Source of the DNA: Heliocidaris tuberculata
Lineage: Eukaryota > Echinodermata > Echinoidea > Camarodonta > Echinometridae
Length of the DNA: 64,000 nucleotides
Direction: 5' to 3'
Assembly: GCA_025618425.1 (NCBI GenBank)
Contig: CM046837.1
Coordinates: forward strand, 20,363,303-20,427,302
Part shown: piece after piece, positions 33,611-47,322 of the stretch
Position numbering within the stretch: position 1 is the stretch's first letter
Layout: each line of letters begins with the position of its first letter
Notes under the pieces: generated by a model
Seen by the model: only the letters and a program-made list of their open reading frames with translations
Database searches by the model: none
What the model was told of the DNA's origin: nothing
Position numbers and translations under genes: made by a program

Positions 33611-36104
33611 GTAAATGCAATGACTTTCAATAAAACTTTAGGTGTGTCGTTTATGGTTTAAAAAAATAATAATTTCGTTTAGTAAAAAAGAAAAAAAGAA
33701 AAAAAAAGAAAATGACCAATTGTCGCCGGAACATTATGTCGTACAGTCGAGTATGTCAGGCTATATCAGGCGTGTGGTTTGGCAGCTACTATTGTTTGGA
33801 ATTGTACAAAAGGGTTTTGCACGTATCGGATCGAGCTGCCCTCAGGAGAACAATATGACAACAGTTTCGTGCGCGCCCTGGCGTAATTATTGTGAAAGTT
33901 GTTTTCCCCCTTTCACTTTCTAAACTGGCTGCAGATAGTAATTTGACCTACCGCTGTTAAATGTGACAAAACAGCTAATTGGCTATTAAACTAACACGCT
34001 TTTTTGTAATTGAAGATAATTATCAGCTATTTACCAGCTTTAAAACGAAAGAGGGTGCAATTCAAGGTGCAAAGATAACGACTGGTTATCTCCATGATGT
34101 TCATGCAAAGAAAATCTTAAGTTAGCAGGAGAGGAGCTGACAAAATATCAAGCAAAAGCTTGTTGATGGAAAAAATTCCTCCGTATCAAATTAGCATCTG
34201 CTTAAATGTGGCAAGCCGTTGTGTAAAAAAAAACAAAACCTTTCCTATTAATTCTACGTCGAATTTTAGTAGGAATATAAGCTATTTGTTAATCTAGGAA
34301 AGCGATAGCAAGACAACAAACTTTTGCTTCTTCTTGCTTTCGGTTACTTTGTTGGAATGTTTAAACATCAAAGCAAAATATTAGAAAAAAAGCTTTTATT
34401 TTTTTTTTCTAGATACGACCCAATGTGTCAATACATTTTATTCATAGGACCTATATGTTGGTATAGCGCCTCATGAATTTGAGTAAGTTCCGAGCGTCTG
34501 AAGTACAGTATATAACTACATGGTCAATTAAATGTATTGGAGGCGTGGAATCTTTGATCATTACTCGTTTCCTGCCAAAAGACGTTAATGTGCCAGATAA
34601 AGTCAAAGTTGTCCCTCGCTTTATGCTCAGTTTGCATTGCTTCTGTATACCAACATCACTTTCATCAAAGGTAGCTATGACCCAGCAGTTATTAAAGGAG
34701 AATTAGCCCCAGAATATAAATGTACTTATGTTAAAACTTGTAATATATTCTTAATCATTGGCCTGTTTCACTTTAGAAATAAAATATCAGAAAAGACATT
34801 CTAGCACACTGTCAGACGGTATCATCTGCTAACACTTTACATGGGGGATGCCATTTTCTTGATGGTATGGAGTTGTACATGAACCATTGGAAACCGTTCA
34901 AGTCAGGAAGATATTTTTAATCCTAGTGCTAAATTGCTTCTCTTCATTACAAAAAGTCCCCATATATCATGGAAAATATATAACAGTTGTATACATATAT
35001 TCTAAAATTTGATATTTATAGATTTCTTTTTAAATTGTCTTGTTTTGCTAAATAGAAATCGATTTCTTGGGCTTGTTTGGCAGAACAGAACATAATTTAT
35101 ACAACGCGCATTCTGACTATTGAAGTCCAAAGCAGGGTGAATGCATAGTTTGTCACCATTGACGCTCGGGAAAGTTATCATCCATAAATTTAAATTAATT
35201 TGTTCAGTACGTTATAGTATCAAGAAAATAGATTTCTATTTCAATTAGTAAAATAGTCATTTTCAAAGAAATATAATTTTTTTTTTTTCATTTTCAGAAT
35301 ATATGTATATATCCGTTAAATATTCTAAATCTCAAATGGGATTTTGTATCAGGAAGAAAGACAGTTTTGCATTCGGATTAAAAATATTTTCATGTTCACA
35401 TCAAGAAAATGGCAGCCCCCAGTTATCGCTAGCAGACGATAAATTTTGCTGAGAAAATCTTGATTTATACCCATCTCGTATATTTTAATGCAAAACTAGG
35501 TAGGACAATAAAGAAGGAATAGATGACTTCTTTGAATATAAGCTCATGTATAATTTGAGGTTAATTCCTCTTTAACTTCAAATATGTATCAAGATATGGT
35601 ATTTTTTAATGTATCAAGTCTTAAAGATAAAGTTGAGTTCTGGACATGTGATTACGTTGTGAAAGAAACTGTCTGGAAGCAATTGGGAAAGGTTGATCAT
35701 GTCTAAATAAGGATTGGTGTATACTGTAAAGTTGTTTTGAATCATGAAATGATAATAAATCAACCCAAACTCGCTCAAAAGCAGATACATTGCACACAGA
35801 AATGGGTATATGGGATTGCACAATGTGGCATGAATGTTCGGCCCGAACACTTTAGCTATTTTGATGAGAAATCCTTTTCAGGGGACATTTCTACTATGGT
35901 GTTCTTCTAAACTGACATAAAAGGAATGAGAAAGCTCACAAATTATTTTTCACCTTTTTTCAGAACTCATGCTTCCCTTTAAGGTTAAAGTTAGAGGGAT
36001 GCCACGTTTTGAGAAGATCAATAAAACATTTCTAATATTCAAGAATTTGCTGATGAATGGATGTTTCCGCTGTTGATCTTTGTTCCTTACTCAAGAAAAA
36101 GCAG
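33611..36104. other. Intron; upstream part of CCP duplication
   Basis: No gene seen. The stretch about 35,640-35,960 is related to 49,570-49,870 (shared AGAAACTGTCTGGAAGCAA and CTTCTAAACTGACATAA-like words), showing that the intron preceding each later CCP exon was duplicated along with it. Confidence 0.65.
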
Positions 36105-36283
36105 AATGTAGTGCTTCGCTCATTCCCAATTCATCGATTCAAGATTTTTGAACTAAATACTACTTTGGTGATACAATAAACGTGACGTGTGTCGAAGGCT
36201 CTGATTGGTTTGTTTGGCAGTGTGACGGCAGAGAAGTATGGAGTGGAGAGGACGTGGTATGTTCACCAACAGTCACTCCTTAG
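36105..36283 (+). pseudogene. CCP-domain pseudo-exon
   Basis: After a GCAG acceptor the sequence reads (E)CSASLIPNSSIQDF, then a TGA stop at 36,149-36,151. It then continues in the same frame with YYFGDTINVTC, DWFVWQC and WSGEDVVC. The four CCP cysteines and the tryptophans are all still there. The 3' end has no phase-1 donor: the nearest GT gives TAG/GTACAT in another phase. It is the sister of the intact exon at 50,046 and was lost after duplication. Confidence 0.8.
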
Positions 36284-38110
36284 GTACATATTGTATTTCT
36301 AATTCCACAAGGATATATTTTTTGTTCAAGATAATAAGTCACATTGTTATTTTTTTTACAGGTCATGCAATAAGGACCTTAACTACCGTGGAATACCATT
36401 GATAAGTTAGGTCTTTGAAAAACTATCTGACTTTGTTGAAATATTGACCTTTGCAGGAATCAAAACTTCAATGAAAAATACGAGTGGGACTTTTCCACAC
36501 CTGAAATTTCCTTTGATATCCATATCAAACTGTCGTTATTTTGTTTATTCAATTTCAGAGTAAGTGACCACGAGTGAAAGTTTTCGGGGATATTACTGAC
36601 ATTAATTTTACGAACAAAAAAATTATAATGTCGTTACTTAACGTCTATTTCCTATGCTTTCAACCTCAATTTGCATTAGCTGTACATTTTCATGTTCCTA
36701 ACAAGTTATTTTTCCCATATACATAACTAACCATGATTATACATGAATGTTCTCACGCCTTTATATCAACATTGACCTTTCTGTGACATACTTGACTCAT
36801 CTCTCTAAAGCTATGGTCACATCGCATCGTTTTGTTTTTCGTTTTGTTGTTGCTTTGTTTTGTTTTGTTGTTTGTTGTGTTTTGTTTTATTTTTGTTCTT
36901 GGGGGTGTCTTTGTTGTGTGTGTGTGTGTGTGTGTGTGTGTTTCTTTGGTTGTTGCACGAGCGTGTCCACAGCTGGGCTGCTGGCCAACTCCTGCGGTTC
37001 TTGCGTCCTCCCACCATGGCTACAGATTCTCGCAGGCGTATTGCATCCTCCTCTTGAATGGTACAGCATGACACGGCTCCGTAGTGCAGTACGGCACAGC
37101 ACCAAACGGCTAACTTTGCATCAGCTTCCGTGCTCCGGTAGGCCTGAGAAGAAGAAGAAGAAGAAGAAGAAGGAGAAGAAGAAGAAGGGGAAAAAAAACC
37201 TGTAGACACTTGCTTCCGACGCGGGATATTTTGCGAAATCCGTCGAGGACTAGCAAACGAAAGGTGCAAGGCCGTTGGACTGGGACTTCAAGCAAGAATG
37301 TATAGTCAAAATGGAAATCTTTAAAAAATATTAGTTTGAGTTCTGGTAAAGGTGAAAGATAATTTCTGAGTTTTCTCATTATTCTTTATCATGTTTATAT
37401 TAGAATATCATACTAAAAAAAAAAAATATCCCTGAATATATTGCTCTTTAAATGCCCTTATTATTCAAAACATGATATGAAATTATTGATGTGATGGTAC
37501 CAAACTCTCCTGCCACCTTTATTTAAAATGAAGCTCGTGTAGCTAAACCAACGAGATATCATAATTATCATTTCCAGCGAAAATAAGATTTATAAAGCAC
37601 AGAAGGACTTTGCATTTATAACAACAAGATTTAATAAATGTCGTCAGACTGTGTACAGGGTTTGTAGACGTATACGCAGACAGGCAGTGCAGATAAGTTG
37701 GCAATATGTGGGCGCAGGAAGATAAACAAGACAGATACCTTCGGCACCAAACTCTCATGTCTACATTTAATTCTGCCATTTTTGGGCCTTCTGCTGGAGT
37801 GAAAACCCGGGTCACATGATTTCAACCAAGATAAACCGAAGACGTCTTCAGTCAATTATTCTTCGAAGCTTAATTTCTGGATGGAAACCACTCATTTCCC
37901 ATGTCAACAGGAAGAGACTAGTTGAATAGGCAACGAGGACACGAGATTGGACAGTCGAGCAGCATTGGCGCCATTTTGTATTCTCCGATGAGTAAAGGAT
38001 TTACCGTCTGTCAGATCTCTGTCCTGTAATTAACTAGTCTGACGATAAGTTGGGTTCTAGTGGAAAGAATACCAAGTAGTGACACAACTAAGAATAAAGA
38101 TACCTCACAA

Positions 38111-38172
<62 letters not shown>

Positions 38173-38231
38173 TTACAACAATTTAATTCAGAGAACATCG
38201 CTCAGATATAGTGAAATGAATATGAAAAAAT

Positions 38232-38262
<31 letters not shown>

Positions 38263-39640
38263 GCCTTATGAATACAAGATAAATAATCAATGAAATATTA
38301 AACAATAAACAATTGAACAATCATCGAACGCATGGATTAGAAGTAAATCACTTCAATCATTATAATACAAATTACCGATACTAGATATTGAAATTTACCC
38401 TGTTAACAGGTCAAATTACACATATATTGTGGCATTAAATAATTAATTTATCGATATAGAGATCTGTGGCCTTAAAAGAATATTTGCTGTAGTATATCAA
38501 ATAAGTTACAATTAACAGTCAAACCATAGGTGCATTGTTGTAGCTTAGAGCTTCATAATGTAGCGAGTCCAGTCGGTGGTTCTGGGAAGTGAGCTGGATG
38601 TGATGGAGTTCCAAATGTTGATGACAGACTATGAAGTCACGTTGCCATGAGATGCAGGCTGATGATACCAGTTGCAAAGTACTACAAGATGATAGGTATG
38701 AGTCGATACGAGTAGATACGAGTAGCTACGAGATACGAACAGATACGCGTCGATACAAGCAGCTACGAGCCCAGCTCGTCCAGTTCTTAAAACAGTCAGC
38801 AAGCGAGGGGTGGTGAAGGCTTCTCCTGGAACTCCTAGGTGCAGAACATTGATTAACATATCTGCCTACAATACAGCTGGCTAATCTGCAATTTCACTTC
38901 TGTTGCCTTCTCTTTTCCTCCCCAAACCACACACAAACTTCCCTCTCAAAAATTGAGTAGCATATGAGTTCTCCTCACACACTATCAGCAAAGAGTTTAA
39001 ATACGAAGAGTGCTCAGTCCGAAGTAAAGCACGCGTATATATTGTGGTACATGTCGATCGGCCGAGAGGGAATATTATAGTCTTTATCAAGATGTTTGTA
39101 TTTTTTATTTCCTTTATTTTTTCTTCTTGTTCTGTACATCGCTTTTGGTAAAGCCATAAAGGGCATAATCTTGATATTGTCCCTTCAAATACAAACTTAT
39201 GTCCCAAAACAGATAGGAATCAACATACTCTAACACCATGGAGGAGAGGGAGAGAGTTAGGAGGGGGAGCTAGGACGGAGAGATGTTTGTATTTTTGTTA
39301 AAGTTATTTGCTGTGGTTTTCTATTAACATTTATGTCATTGAGGGGGGTGGGGATGGTCCAAGCATGTTCCCGGATATTAAGCTCTATATGAGCAAACAC
39401 TGCGATATCTGACGGGAATGTCGAGAAAAGTAAAAAAAATAAAAAATAAAAAAATAAATAAAATGCTATCTTTATTTTTCTAAATCAGAATATTTCATTT
39501 GATATCATGATTTATGTAAATTTTAGGGATTATAGACGTATAATGTAAATCTATGGCCTTATGTTAAAAGTCAAGACAGAAAAGGCTTTATTAAAATGAG
39601 ATTGCTTGCGAGCAATTCCTTAAATACAAAGATTAATTGA
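36284..39640. other. Intron; simple repeats, no gene seen
   Basis: Contains GTTTT and GT repeats at about 36,840-36,940, an AAG/GAA tract at about 37,147-37,185 and AT arrays at about 38,109-38,168 and 38,236-38,262. A degenerate GATACGAGTA-type repeat lies at about 38,692-38,770. Open frames here cross the repeats. Confidence 0.6.
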
Positions 39641-39670
39641 GTGGCGTATCCAAGATTCTCTTTTTTTTTA

Positions 39671-39917
39671 TTGGTGGCGTATCCAGGAATGCACGTGCCC
39701 TACGTGCCAGCCAAAACCAAATCTGACATATCTTATATTTACACATCGAATGAAAGGAATTGTGTGTCCCCCCCCCCCCCCGCACAGAAGGAACATGACA
39801 AATGTGACTTTTTTTTCCCTTGCTTGTCTGAAAATTCAGAATAGACAGCATCTGATGATTTTTTGTTCGTCAGGTGTGAGCCCCCCCCCTCCCCTGCATT
39901 TCTGGATACTCCACCAA
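39671..39917. mobile_element. MITE, ~247 bp, TA flanks
   Basis: The left end TTGGTGGCGTATCCAGGAAT and the complement of the right end (TTGGTGGAGTATCCAGAAAT) differ at two bases. TA flanks both ends, consistent with a Tc1/mariner-type target. A second partial copy of the left end (GAGTGGCGTATCCAAGATTC) sits immediately upstream at about 39,639-39,660. It is non-coding. Confidence 0.65.
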
Positions 39918-40102
39918 TATAAATAATGAGTTATTTGTAACATTCTGCTGTAGCAGTTTGAGACGACAGGCGAAGAAAACAGTATAGGGCTATTTTGAAT
40001 TGAATTAACTAGTAACCAACAATAGCAGCTGATGAGATAATTTATTACCAGACAGTCCTATTCTGTCTTTGTAGAAATATCCCATTCCTTTTGCCCCAGC
40101 CC

Positions 40103-40148
<46 letters not shown>

Positions 40149-40349
40149 CCTTCCTTCCCCCTCTCACAGGCTTTCATTTTCTTATTCTATTATTCTCTCT
40201 TACAACCGATCTATAAAAAATGACTCCAATAGAAATGAGGACAAAATAATGATCTCTTATTGTTTTTTTTTTTTCCTTCAATGATTCAATTTAATGAGAT
40301 CAACCACCAACACCATGCAATCCCATTCTTCACATCCATGACAGAATAG

Positions 40350-40509
40350 CAGGCGCTGATCCAGGGGGGGGGGGCGAATCGACCGCGCCCCCTTTTTGGA
40401 ACCCAACTGCACTGGCATACCTTAAGTACACAATAAAAAAATTGCCTCTTTAATTGTGAACTTTTCGGCTCTGTGCCCCCTCCTCTACAAAATCCTGGAT
40501 CCGCCCCTG
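40350..40509. mobile_element. MITE, 160 bp, hAT-like ends
   Basis: CAGGCGCTGATCCAGG on the left and CAGGGGCGGATCCAGG as the complement of the right end are inverted repeats, flanked by GAATAG on both sides (40,344-40,349 and 40,510-40,515). The ends belong to the same family as the 5.9-kb element at 43,270. Confidence 0.75.
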
Positions 40510-40689
40510 GAATAGGAATTGCATTCTTTTGAACTACAAACTACAGGTATACACGGACTCTGGTCTAAAATGTAAATAAAACCGGATCGAGCACCATTAG
40601 TTTGGGAGCCTACGAGGCTAACAATATATTAACCCTCCGAGAAAACTTGTAAAAAAGCCCACCCGCAAGACTGACGTGACAGTTCGGGC

Positions 40690-41060
40690 ATGGACGAGTG
40701 GCGGATTTAGGGGGGGGGGGGGCGCAATCCCGGCCCATGCCCCCTCCCCTTTTTTAAAGAAAGTCATACATCATTGTCCCCGGGCCTTTTTTTGTTTTGT
40801 TTTGTTTTGGAGGGCCGGCGAGAAGAAGAAAAAAAATCTTTTCAACCCCCCCCCCCCCCCCCCCCCCCCAACTGAGCAGCTTTTCGAGGACTGGCGAAAA
40901 AATTTCTCCCCTCCCCCAAACGGAGCAACTTTTGGAGGAATGGTGAGAAGAAAAAAATACGAATCTTCCTTCCAGCAGTTCCAAAATGTTGACAGCCCTG
41001 CATTTGTGCACCCCCCCCCCTTTTTTTTTGCTATACATACTGCATTCGCCCCTGCCATGG
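40690..41060. repeat. C/G-run rich degenerate element
   Basis: Starts with GTGGCGGATTTAGG plus a G run and ends near ATTCGCCCCTGCC. Inside are two related units (GGAGCAACTTTTGGAGGA; GAGCAGCTTTTCGAGGA) and long C runs. It is probably a decayed MITE, and the exact limits are unclear. Confidence 0.4.
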
Positions 41061-41639
41061 ACTGTCAGTGTTTCAGACTCATATCCATAATAGGATTCAG
41101 AAGCCCCCTCCCACTACATTGTCGGTCTCGTTCGCTGAAGCAAAAGTAAACGACGATCAGCAAGTAAAAAACTTTGATGAGCGAAGTTTGAGGAGAACAC
41201 CTTTGGCAAACTGAAAGAGTTCTATCGGCAACGTCACCACCTCGATCGGGATCGCAGAGGGGTAGACCTAGCCTACAGCTAGAGCTAGACACCTTGTCGT
41301 TCGCTATTCAGCTCAGCTATTTCACGATTGCATGATCTCACATCAGTCATTTTGGCTAAGCGTAATTCGGTGGTAGAACATTGATTATATGAATTTATGA
41401 ATTTAGTACATTGAATTTTGCCTCTAGTACATTAGAAATATAATAGTGAACTGGAATTTAGTGAGAGTTTCTTCTAATACCGGCTAGGGCGGCTGGGCGG
41501 GCGGACATACGTCTGCTACATGGTCGTCTGCTAGCGCACGATCTCATTGGATGTCGTGATCTCACGTGATAGATACTACACGCCCACATTACGTCATCAA
41601 TAACAAACGGTTTCACGTGTTATATGACAAATTATTTTT

Positions 41640-42970
41640 TTTTGGTCAAAAGCATGCATATTCCCGGGATTTGTGCGGGGTTTAAATGACTCATCGAGCC
41701 TTAATTATACACTTTCAAGGCTTTAAATTTCATGTAAATTACATTTGTCATAATTTCAAATAAATATTAGGGGAATTAAAGTCATTTCAAAATCCCTCTT
41801 TTCATGTGTTAACCTATGGAAGCTGGAAGGCCAAAAGCATGCATATTCCCGGGGATTTATGGGGGGTTTACTGGACTCATTGAGCCTTAATTATACACTT
41901 TCAGAGCTTTAAATTTCATGTAAATTACATTTTTCATAATTTCAAATAAATACTAGGGGAATTAAAATCATTTCAAAATCCCACTTTTCATGTGTTAACC
42001 TATGGGAGCTGGAAGGCCAAAAGCATGCATATTCCCGGGGATTTATGGGGGGTTAACTGGACTCATTGAGCCTTAATTATACATTTTCAGAGATTTAAAT
42101 TTCATGTAAATCACAGTTTTTATATTTTCAAATAAAAACTATGGGAATTATAATCATCCTAATATTCCTTGTTTTCGCGTGTAAACCTATGGCAGGCGAG
42201 ACTGTTTTGGTCAAAAGCATGCATATTCCCCGGGATTTATGTGGGGTCTTTTCAATTTTTTGAGCCTTCAGTAAGCTTGTTCAAAGCCTCAAATTACATG
42301 TAAATAACAGTTTTTATATTTTCAAATAAAAACTATGGGAATTATAATCATCCTAAAATTCCTTGTTTTCGCGTGTAAACCTATGGCAGGCAAGACTTTT
42401 TGGGGGTCAAAAGCATGCATATTCCCTGGGATTTATGCGGGGTCTGTTCGACTAGTTGAAACTTAATCATACATTTTCAGAGCTTTAAATTTTATTTAAG
42501 TCACATTTTTCAAAATTTTAATCTAATTCTGGGGGAATTATAATCATTCGAAAATCCCTGTTTTTGCGTATTAACCTATGGGAGCTGGAAGGCCAAAAGC
42601 ATGCATATTCCCGGGGATTTATGTGAGGTCCCTTCCACTTTTTGAGCCATCATTAATCTTGTTCAGAGTCTCAAATTACATGTAAGCCACATTTACATGA
42701 AATTCAAGGAAATACCAGAGGAACTATAATCATTCTTAAAATCCATGTTTTCACGTGTTAACCCTATGGCAGATGATTATGTCAAAAAGCAGGCATGATC
42801 CCGGGGATTCATAGTGGCATTTATTGATAATAAAGGTTCAATAAATGTTTTTTGAACTATCCATCCTTTCTCTCATGCAAAAATCAGACTTGAAAAAGAT
42901 AGAGTAAGATATGAAATATCAAGAAAAAATGAGACAGCTTTTCACGTGTTATACCTATGGCGAACGTATT
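41640..42970 (+). repeat. Tandem satellite, seven ~188-bp units
   Basis: The word AAAGCATGCATATTCCC recurs with its 'AGCATGC' at 41,651, 41,836, 42,022, 42,216, 42,412 and 42,598. A degenerate copy is at 42,788, and a last partial unit follows. Spacings are 185, 186, 194, 196, 186 and 190. Each unit also carries AACCTATGG(C/G)A and a conserved ATTAAA-rich middle. No coding potential. Confidence 0.95.
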
Positions 42971-44323
42971 TTTCCGAGTCTATTTTAACACAGCAATTTG
43001 CGTCTGCCGAATGTACTACGGAAGTAGGTGAGAGTAATCTGTCTTGATACTATTAAAAGTCTTTGCTATCAGTATGCTCTAACCTCTCTTTTATAACAAA
43101 CCGTACCACACCCAATTCCTCTCTCGGCAAACAAAAGAACACACACCTGGTTTAGAGATTTCCCTACATAAAGCTGCCTCGGTTGCTTAACAACCAAACC
43201 TATACAAGTTGCAAGCTGCTAATTATGAGAGTTCAATTACCCTAATTTACAAATGATTGAGGGACATGCCAGGCGCGGATCCAGGATTTCTTAGGGGGGG
43301 GGGGGCCAAATTTCAAATCATGTGAGCTACATATTGCTACAATAATGGTGACAAATGGCGTATCTGACGCTCGATCTCGGGGGGGGGGGGGGGGTGCAAA
43401 AGCATATAAAGGGCTTTCACTCCCGCCGGAAGAACATTCTGAAATTTTTAAAGTCCATACAGATCATATTATAATTACTAAAGTTTCTAAATTCCGAAAA
43501 AAAATATTTACAATTTGACACCTATTATTTCGAGGGGCTACTTATTCATCTTTTGTTCGGTAATAACTAACGTCTGTTTCTGATGGTGTCATTATGGTCA
43601 TGTACGCTAACTTCCTCGAAATCCGCCCTAAACACTGAGTTTCGTGAATCCTTATTAGCATGCGTCGGCTCTTGCAGGAAGCCAGGAGCCGTACTAAGGG
43701 CTCATTACTGTGGCAAATCATTACTCCTCGGCGACAGTCGGCGAAGATATCAAACAGTTATGTATCTGAAAAGACTGAAATAGCATATACTGTAAATCAG
43801 ATTTCAAAAGGAACAGCACTAATATTTTTTGTGCAAACCAGTCATTAATTGTCGTACGAGATAATAAAGACAATATCGGACACGGTAAAGGTATTATGAT
43901 TCAAAAACATAGACTTTATTGGTATGCTCTATATGCATGATATCTATTAAGGAAGTCGCACCTGAAATTGCATCATGTGCACTATAAGTTCCAAATGCTT
44001 TCTTTCATACATTAAAAGTACGAAAAAGTTCCACAAGCTGGTATGCATACTATTACACAAGATGTAATAAAACAATAAGTGTAATTATAATGATACACTT
44101 ACATGCCAAAGCATGATCATTATTGCGTTTCTTTGTGCCTGTAAAAGAATAATACTAATATAATATCCATGCAAAATTTTACTGTTAACATGAATATTTT
44201 GAAGAAATGTTAAAATTTGATTTTCCACTATATTGTTGAAAATAGGTGGAAATATCATCTCCCCTTTTCTTTCCTTCTCTTTATTTTATTTCCTTCTCTC
44301 TCTTTTCTTTCGATCCCTTTCCC

Positions 44324-44360
<37 letters not shown>

Positions 44361-46500
44361 GTTTTGGTGGAGGGGGGGGGGGGGGAGTGGGGAAAAGGCC
44401 CGATTTTTTTCCCCTTATAGAAATAGTCTGGTTCACTATGTAAGAAAATGGGCTTTCGTTCAAAATTTTTGGAGATTAGCAAAACTATACATTTTTATAA
44501 TCGTTAGAACTTGAGAAATTCAAAAATTGATGTTGGCATTTGCACAAATCACCGGCATAGCCGCCATTTTGGATTTTCAAAATGGCCGACATGTGTAACT
44601 CGTATTGAACAAATTAGAATATATTTTTTTAACAGAGCCTCATCTTACCATGTATGTATCATCATATTAAAGGGCATTAAATTTTCTACAACATTATACC
44701 ACATTTAATGGGTTTGGTGATGATTTTCGATACAATTCTTGGCCAAGAATGTGATTGTTTACATAGTTTTTTACATATATGAATTTCTTCAAAATACGTA
44801 TTTCTCATTATTTCAAAAGTTATTTTCACTAATTAATTCAAACTTTTCAGAAAACTGCCCATATATACGGTTAATATCATATAAAAATTGCAAGTCCATT
44901 GCTTATCAAACAAAACAGTTATAGCGCTCTAAGTTGACACTTTGATATTAGCTAAAGTAGAGAATCGATAACAAAAGTGGTTACTAAGTGCTGCCTTCTC
45001 CCTGACAATGGTAACATTGGGAGACGTGAAATGGCTTATTTCGGTAATACATGCTATTGTCATGCAGATGAATATTTTTATAGGAAGTGTGATGTCAGAT
45101 GATTCAGTACGATCATATTTTAGTGATATACAATTGTTTATTAGTTCCCGTTGCTATGATACAAATGTGACTAATAACCGATGATGTGTGTTGTGAAATA
45201 AAAAGGCTAACTGTCCAATAATATATATGAGGAAACCTGGTTTTAAGTGATAATCACGATTCACACTCCAACACACGTATATACTAGATTATAGGGTACA
45301 GAACTTGCACCCCTACATGTCCATGCCTTCCCCTCCCCCTTTCTGTTTTTAAAACGAGACAAATTAGTACAAAGTAATATTCATAAAGTACTTTGGATAA
45401 TGGTAAAAAAATCAATGAGCCTTGACAAATCATTCAAATCTCATGGTTACTGGAAATATATCTGCCAATGCCTTACCCTTCTTCCCCCACCCCCTTCCCC
45501 TCTAAAATTTAACTTAAAACAATACCTACAAGTATTATTGGTACAAGGAAGCAATTGAGGCCATCAATGAAATAACATGGGACCTGTATTCACGTGATAG
45601 ACAAGATTTACACTCCAAAACATGTAGATACTTGGTGGTAGGGTTCAAAACTTGGGCCCGCACCCCCTCCCCCTCACCCCCCCCCCCCCCTCAGTTGTAC
45701 AGGGAGGACATATTGATACCAAACAGTTTTTACCATCAATCCAAGTCTGGTTGACCGCCAAAATTGGGTCCCCTGTAACATTTCCAAGCACTTTCAATAT
45801 TAAAACGAGCATAGTCTTACGAGGTGGGGAGGGGTGGGGGCTAGGGGCTGAAAGTAAAGTTTTCATTTGGGCAAGGTTGTGAGCTGCCTGTGCTGTAATG
45901 GCGTGATCCTACATGTATACAATTGTAATAGATTAGCCTAATTGGAGTACCCTAAAACGTCTTTGGGCCAAGTAAAGTATGTAATAAATATTTGTTGTAC
46001 TGTAAAATACAATTATTTAGTTTGCACATGCTGGTCGAAATATTAGAACAGGAAGTCTGTCTCTAGTTTGATACAGTATAACTGTGCAGTAGGTTACAAT
46101 TATACAGCTAAAGAACTGCACTTGGTATTTAATTCAAGGGGTAGTTATCCGGGGGAGGGGGGGGGGGGCTGATCAGTGATGATAGTCGATGGGAAAGTTC
46201 GTAGACTGAAAAACAAAAGTCGTTAAAAGCGACTTTATTCATTTGCATTCAATTGTTTTTCAACCATATATCTTGCTTTGTAGGTCTGTTATTAGAGGGT
46301 CTTTTTTCTGAATCAATATTCAGATAGAAAAGGGATAATAAAAGAAGAAGAAAATACAAATGATCTACAAAGAAATAAAATCAAATTGCTGTTTTTCATT
46401 CAAATTGTACAAAAATAAAAATTCTTCCCTGAGGAGAAGAAAATTAGAAACCAAAATATAGCATGACTGTATAATTTTTCTAAATTTGGTGTCAAAATAT

Positions 46501-46660
46501 GTGCAAGACTTCAAGGACAAAAGCCAGAACGTGGCACAGTTTCAGTTTAGAGACGAAATGAAATTTGTCTGAGGGCTCCTGTGCAAGACTTCAAGGACAA
46601 AAGCCAGAACGTGGCATAGTTTCAGTTTAGAGACGCAATGAAATTTGTCTGAGGGCTCCT
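46501..46660 (+). repeat. 80-bp tandem duplication
   Basis: Two head-to-tail units starting GTGCAAGACTTCAAGGACAA at 46,501 and 46,581 differ at only two or three positions. Confidence 0.95.
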
Positions 46661-46799
46661 AGCGCCCCAAATGCTTAAAGTGAAGGAAGAATCAAGATTA
46701 TAAGTTTGTGATAGCACCAAATATTTCCCTTATCAAGGAAACATAAGCATCATATTTCATGTAGTTTTTATGTTGACCATATAGAGAAAGGGCAAAATA

Positions 46800-47267
46800 T
46801 GCATTTTATGTCGGTCATTTTGAAAATCCAAGATGGAAGCCACATGAAGCGTTGAGATGGGAACTCTAATGACGTCACCAATGTTTTTCCTGACCCTGGA
46901 AACATAGTATAAGAATATTCCATTATGTTTCTAGGCTGCCTTGAAGCAGAGATAGGGCAATATAATATTTCATGGCGGCCAATTTGAAAATCCAAAATGG
47001 CCGCATATGCGATGAAGCGTTGGGAGTAGAAGTCTAGTAATGTCACAGATTCTTTTCTCGACCCAAGAAACGTAGGATTAGCATATTTCACTGAAAAGAA
47101 GCCGACGTAGGGGGAAAAAACGTATTTGTGGCGGCCATTTTGAAAATTCAAAATGGCCACCATGTCCAATGAAGCATTGAGATTGGAATTTTAATTATGT
47201 CACTAATCGTTTTCCTGACCCAGGAAACAAAGTACTAGCATATTCTGTTAAGTCGCTATTGGTTGAC

Positions 47268-47322
<55 letters not shown>

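Noticed and set aside
34473..34706. A 77-codon + frame between CCP exons
   Set aside because: No CCP or EGF cysteine pattern, no convincing splice sites in phase 1, and composition like the surrounding intron.
36817..37269. A 150-codon minus-strand frame
   Set aside because: Both ends are simple-sequence translations (poly-Ser, Thr-His, Asn-Lys-Thr). The short middle (about 60 codons) resembles nothing I recognise, and no splice or start context supports it.
41640..42970. CRISPR-like regular spacing
   Set aside because: The repeat unit is ~188 bp with the whole unit conserved. It is a eukaryotic satellite, not short repeats with unique spacers.
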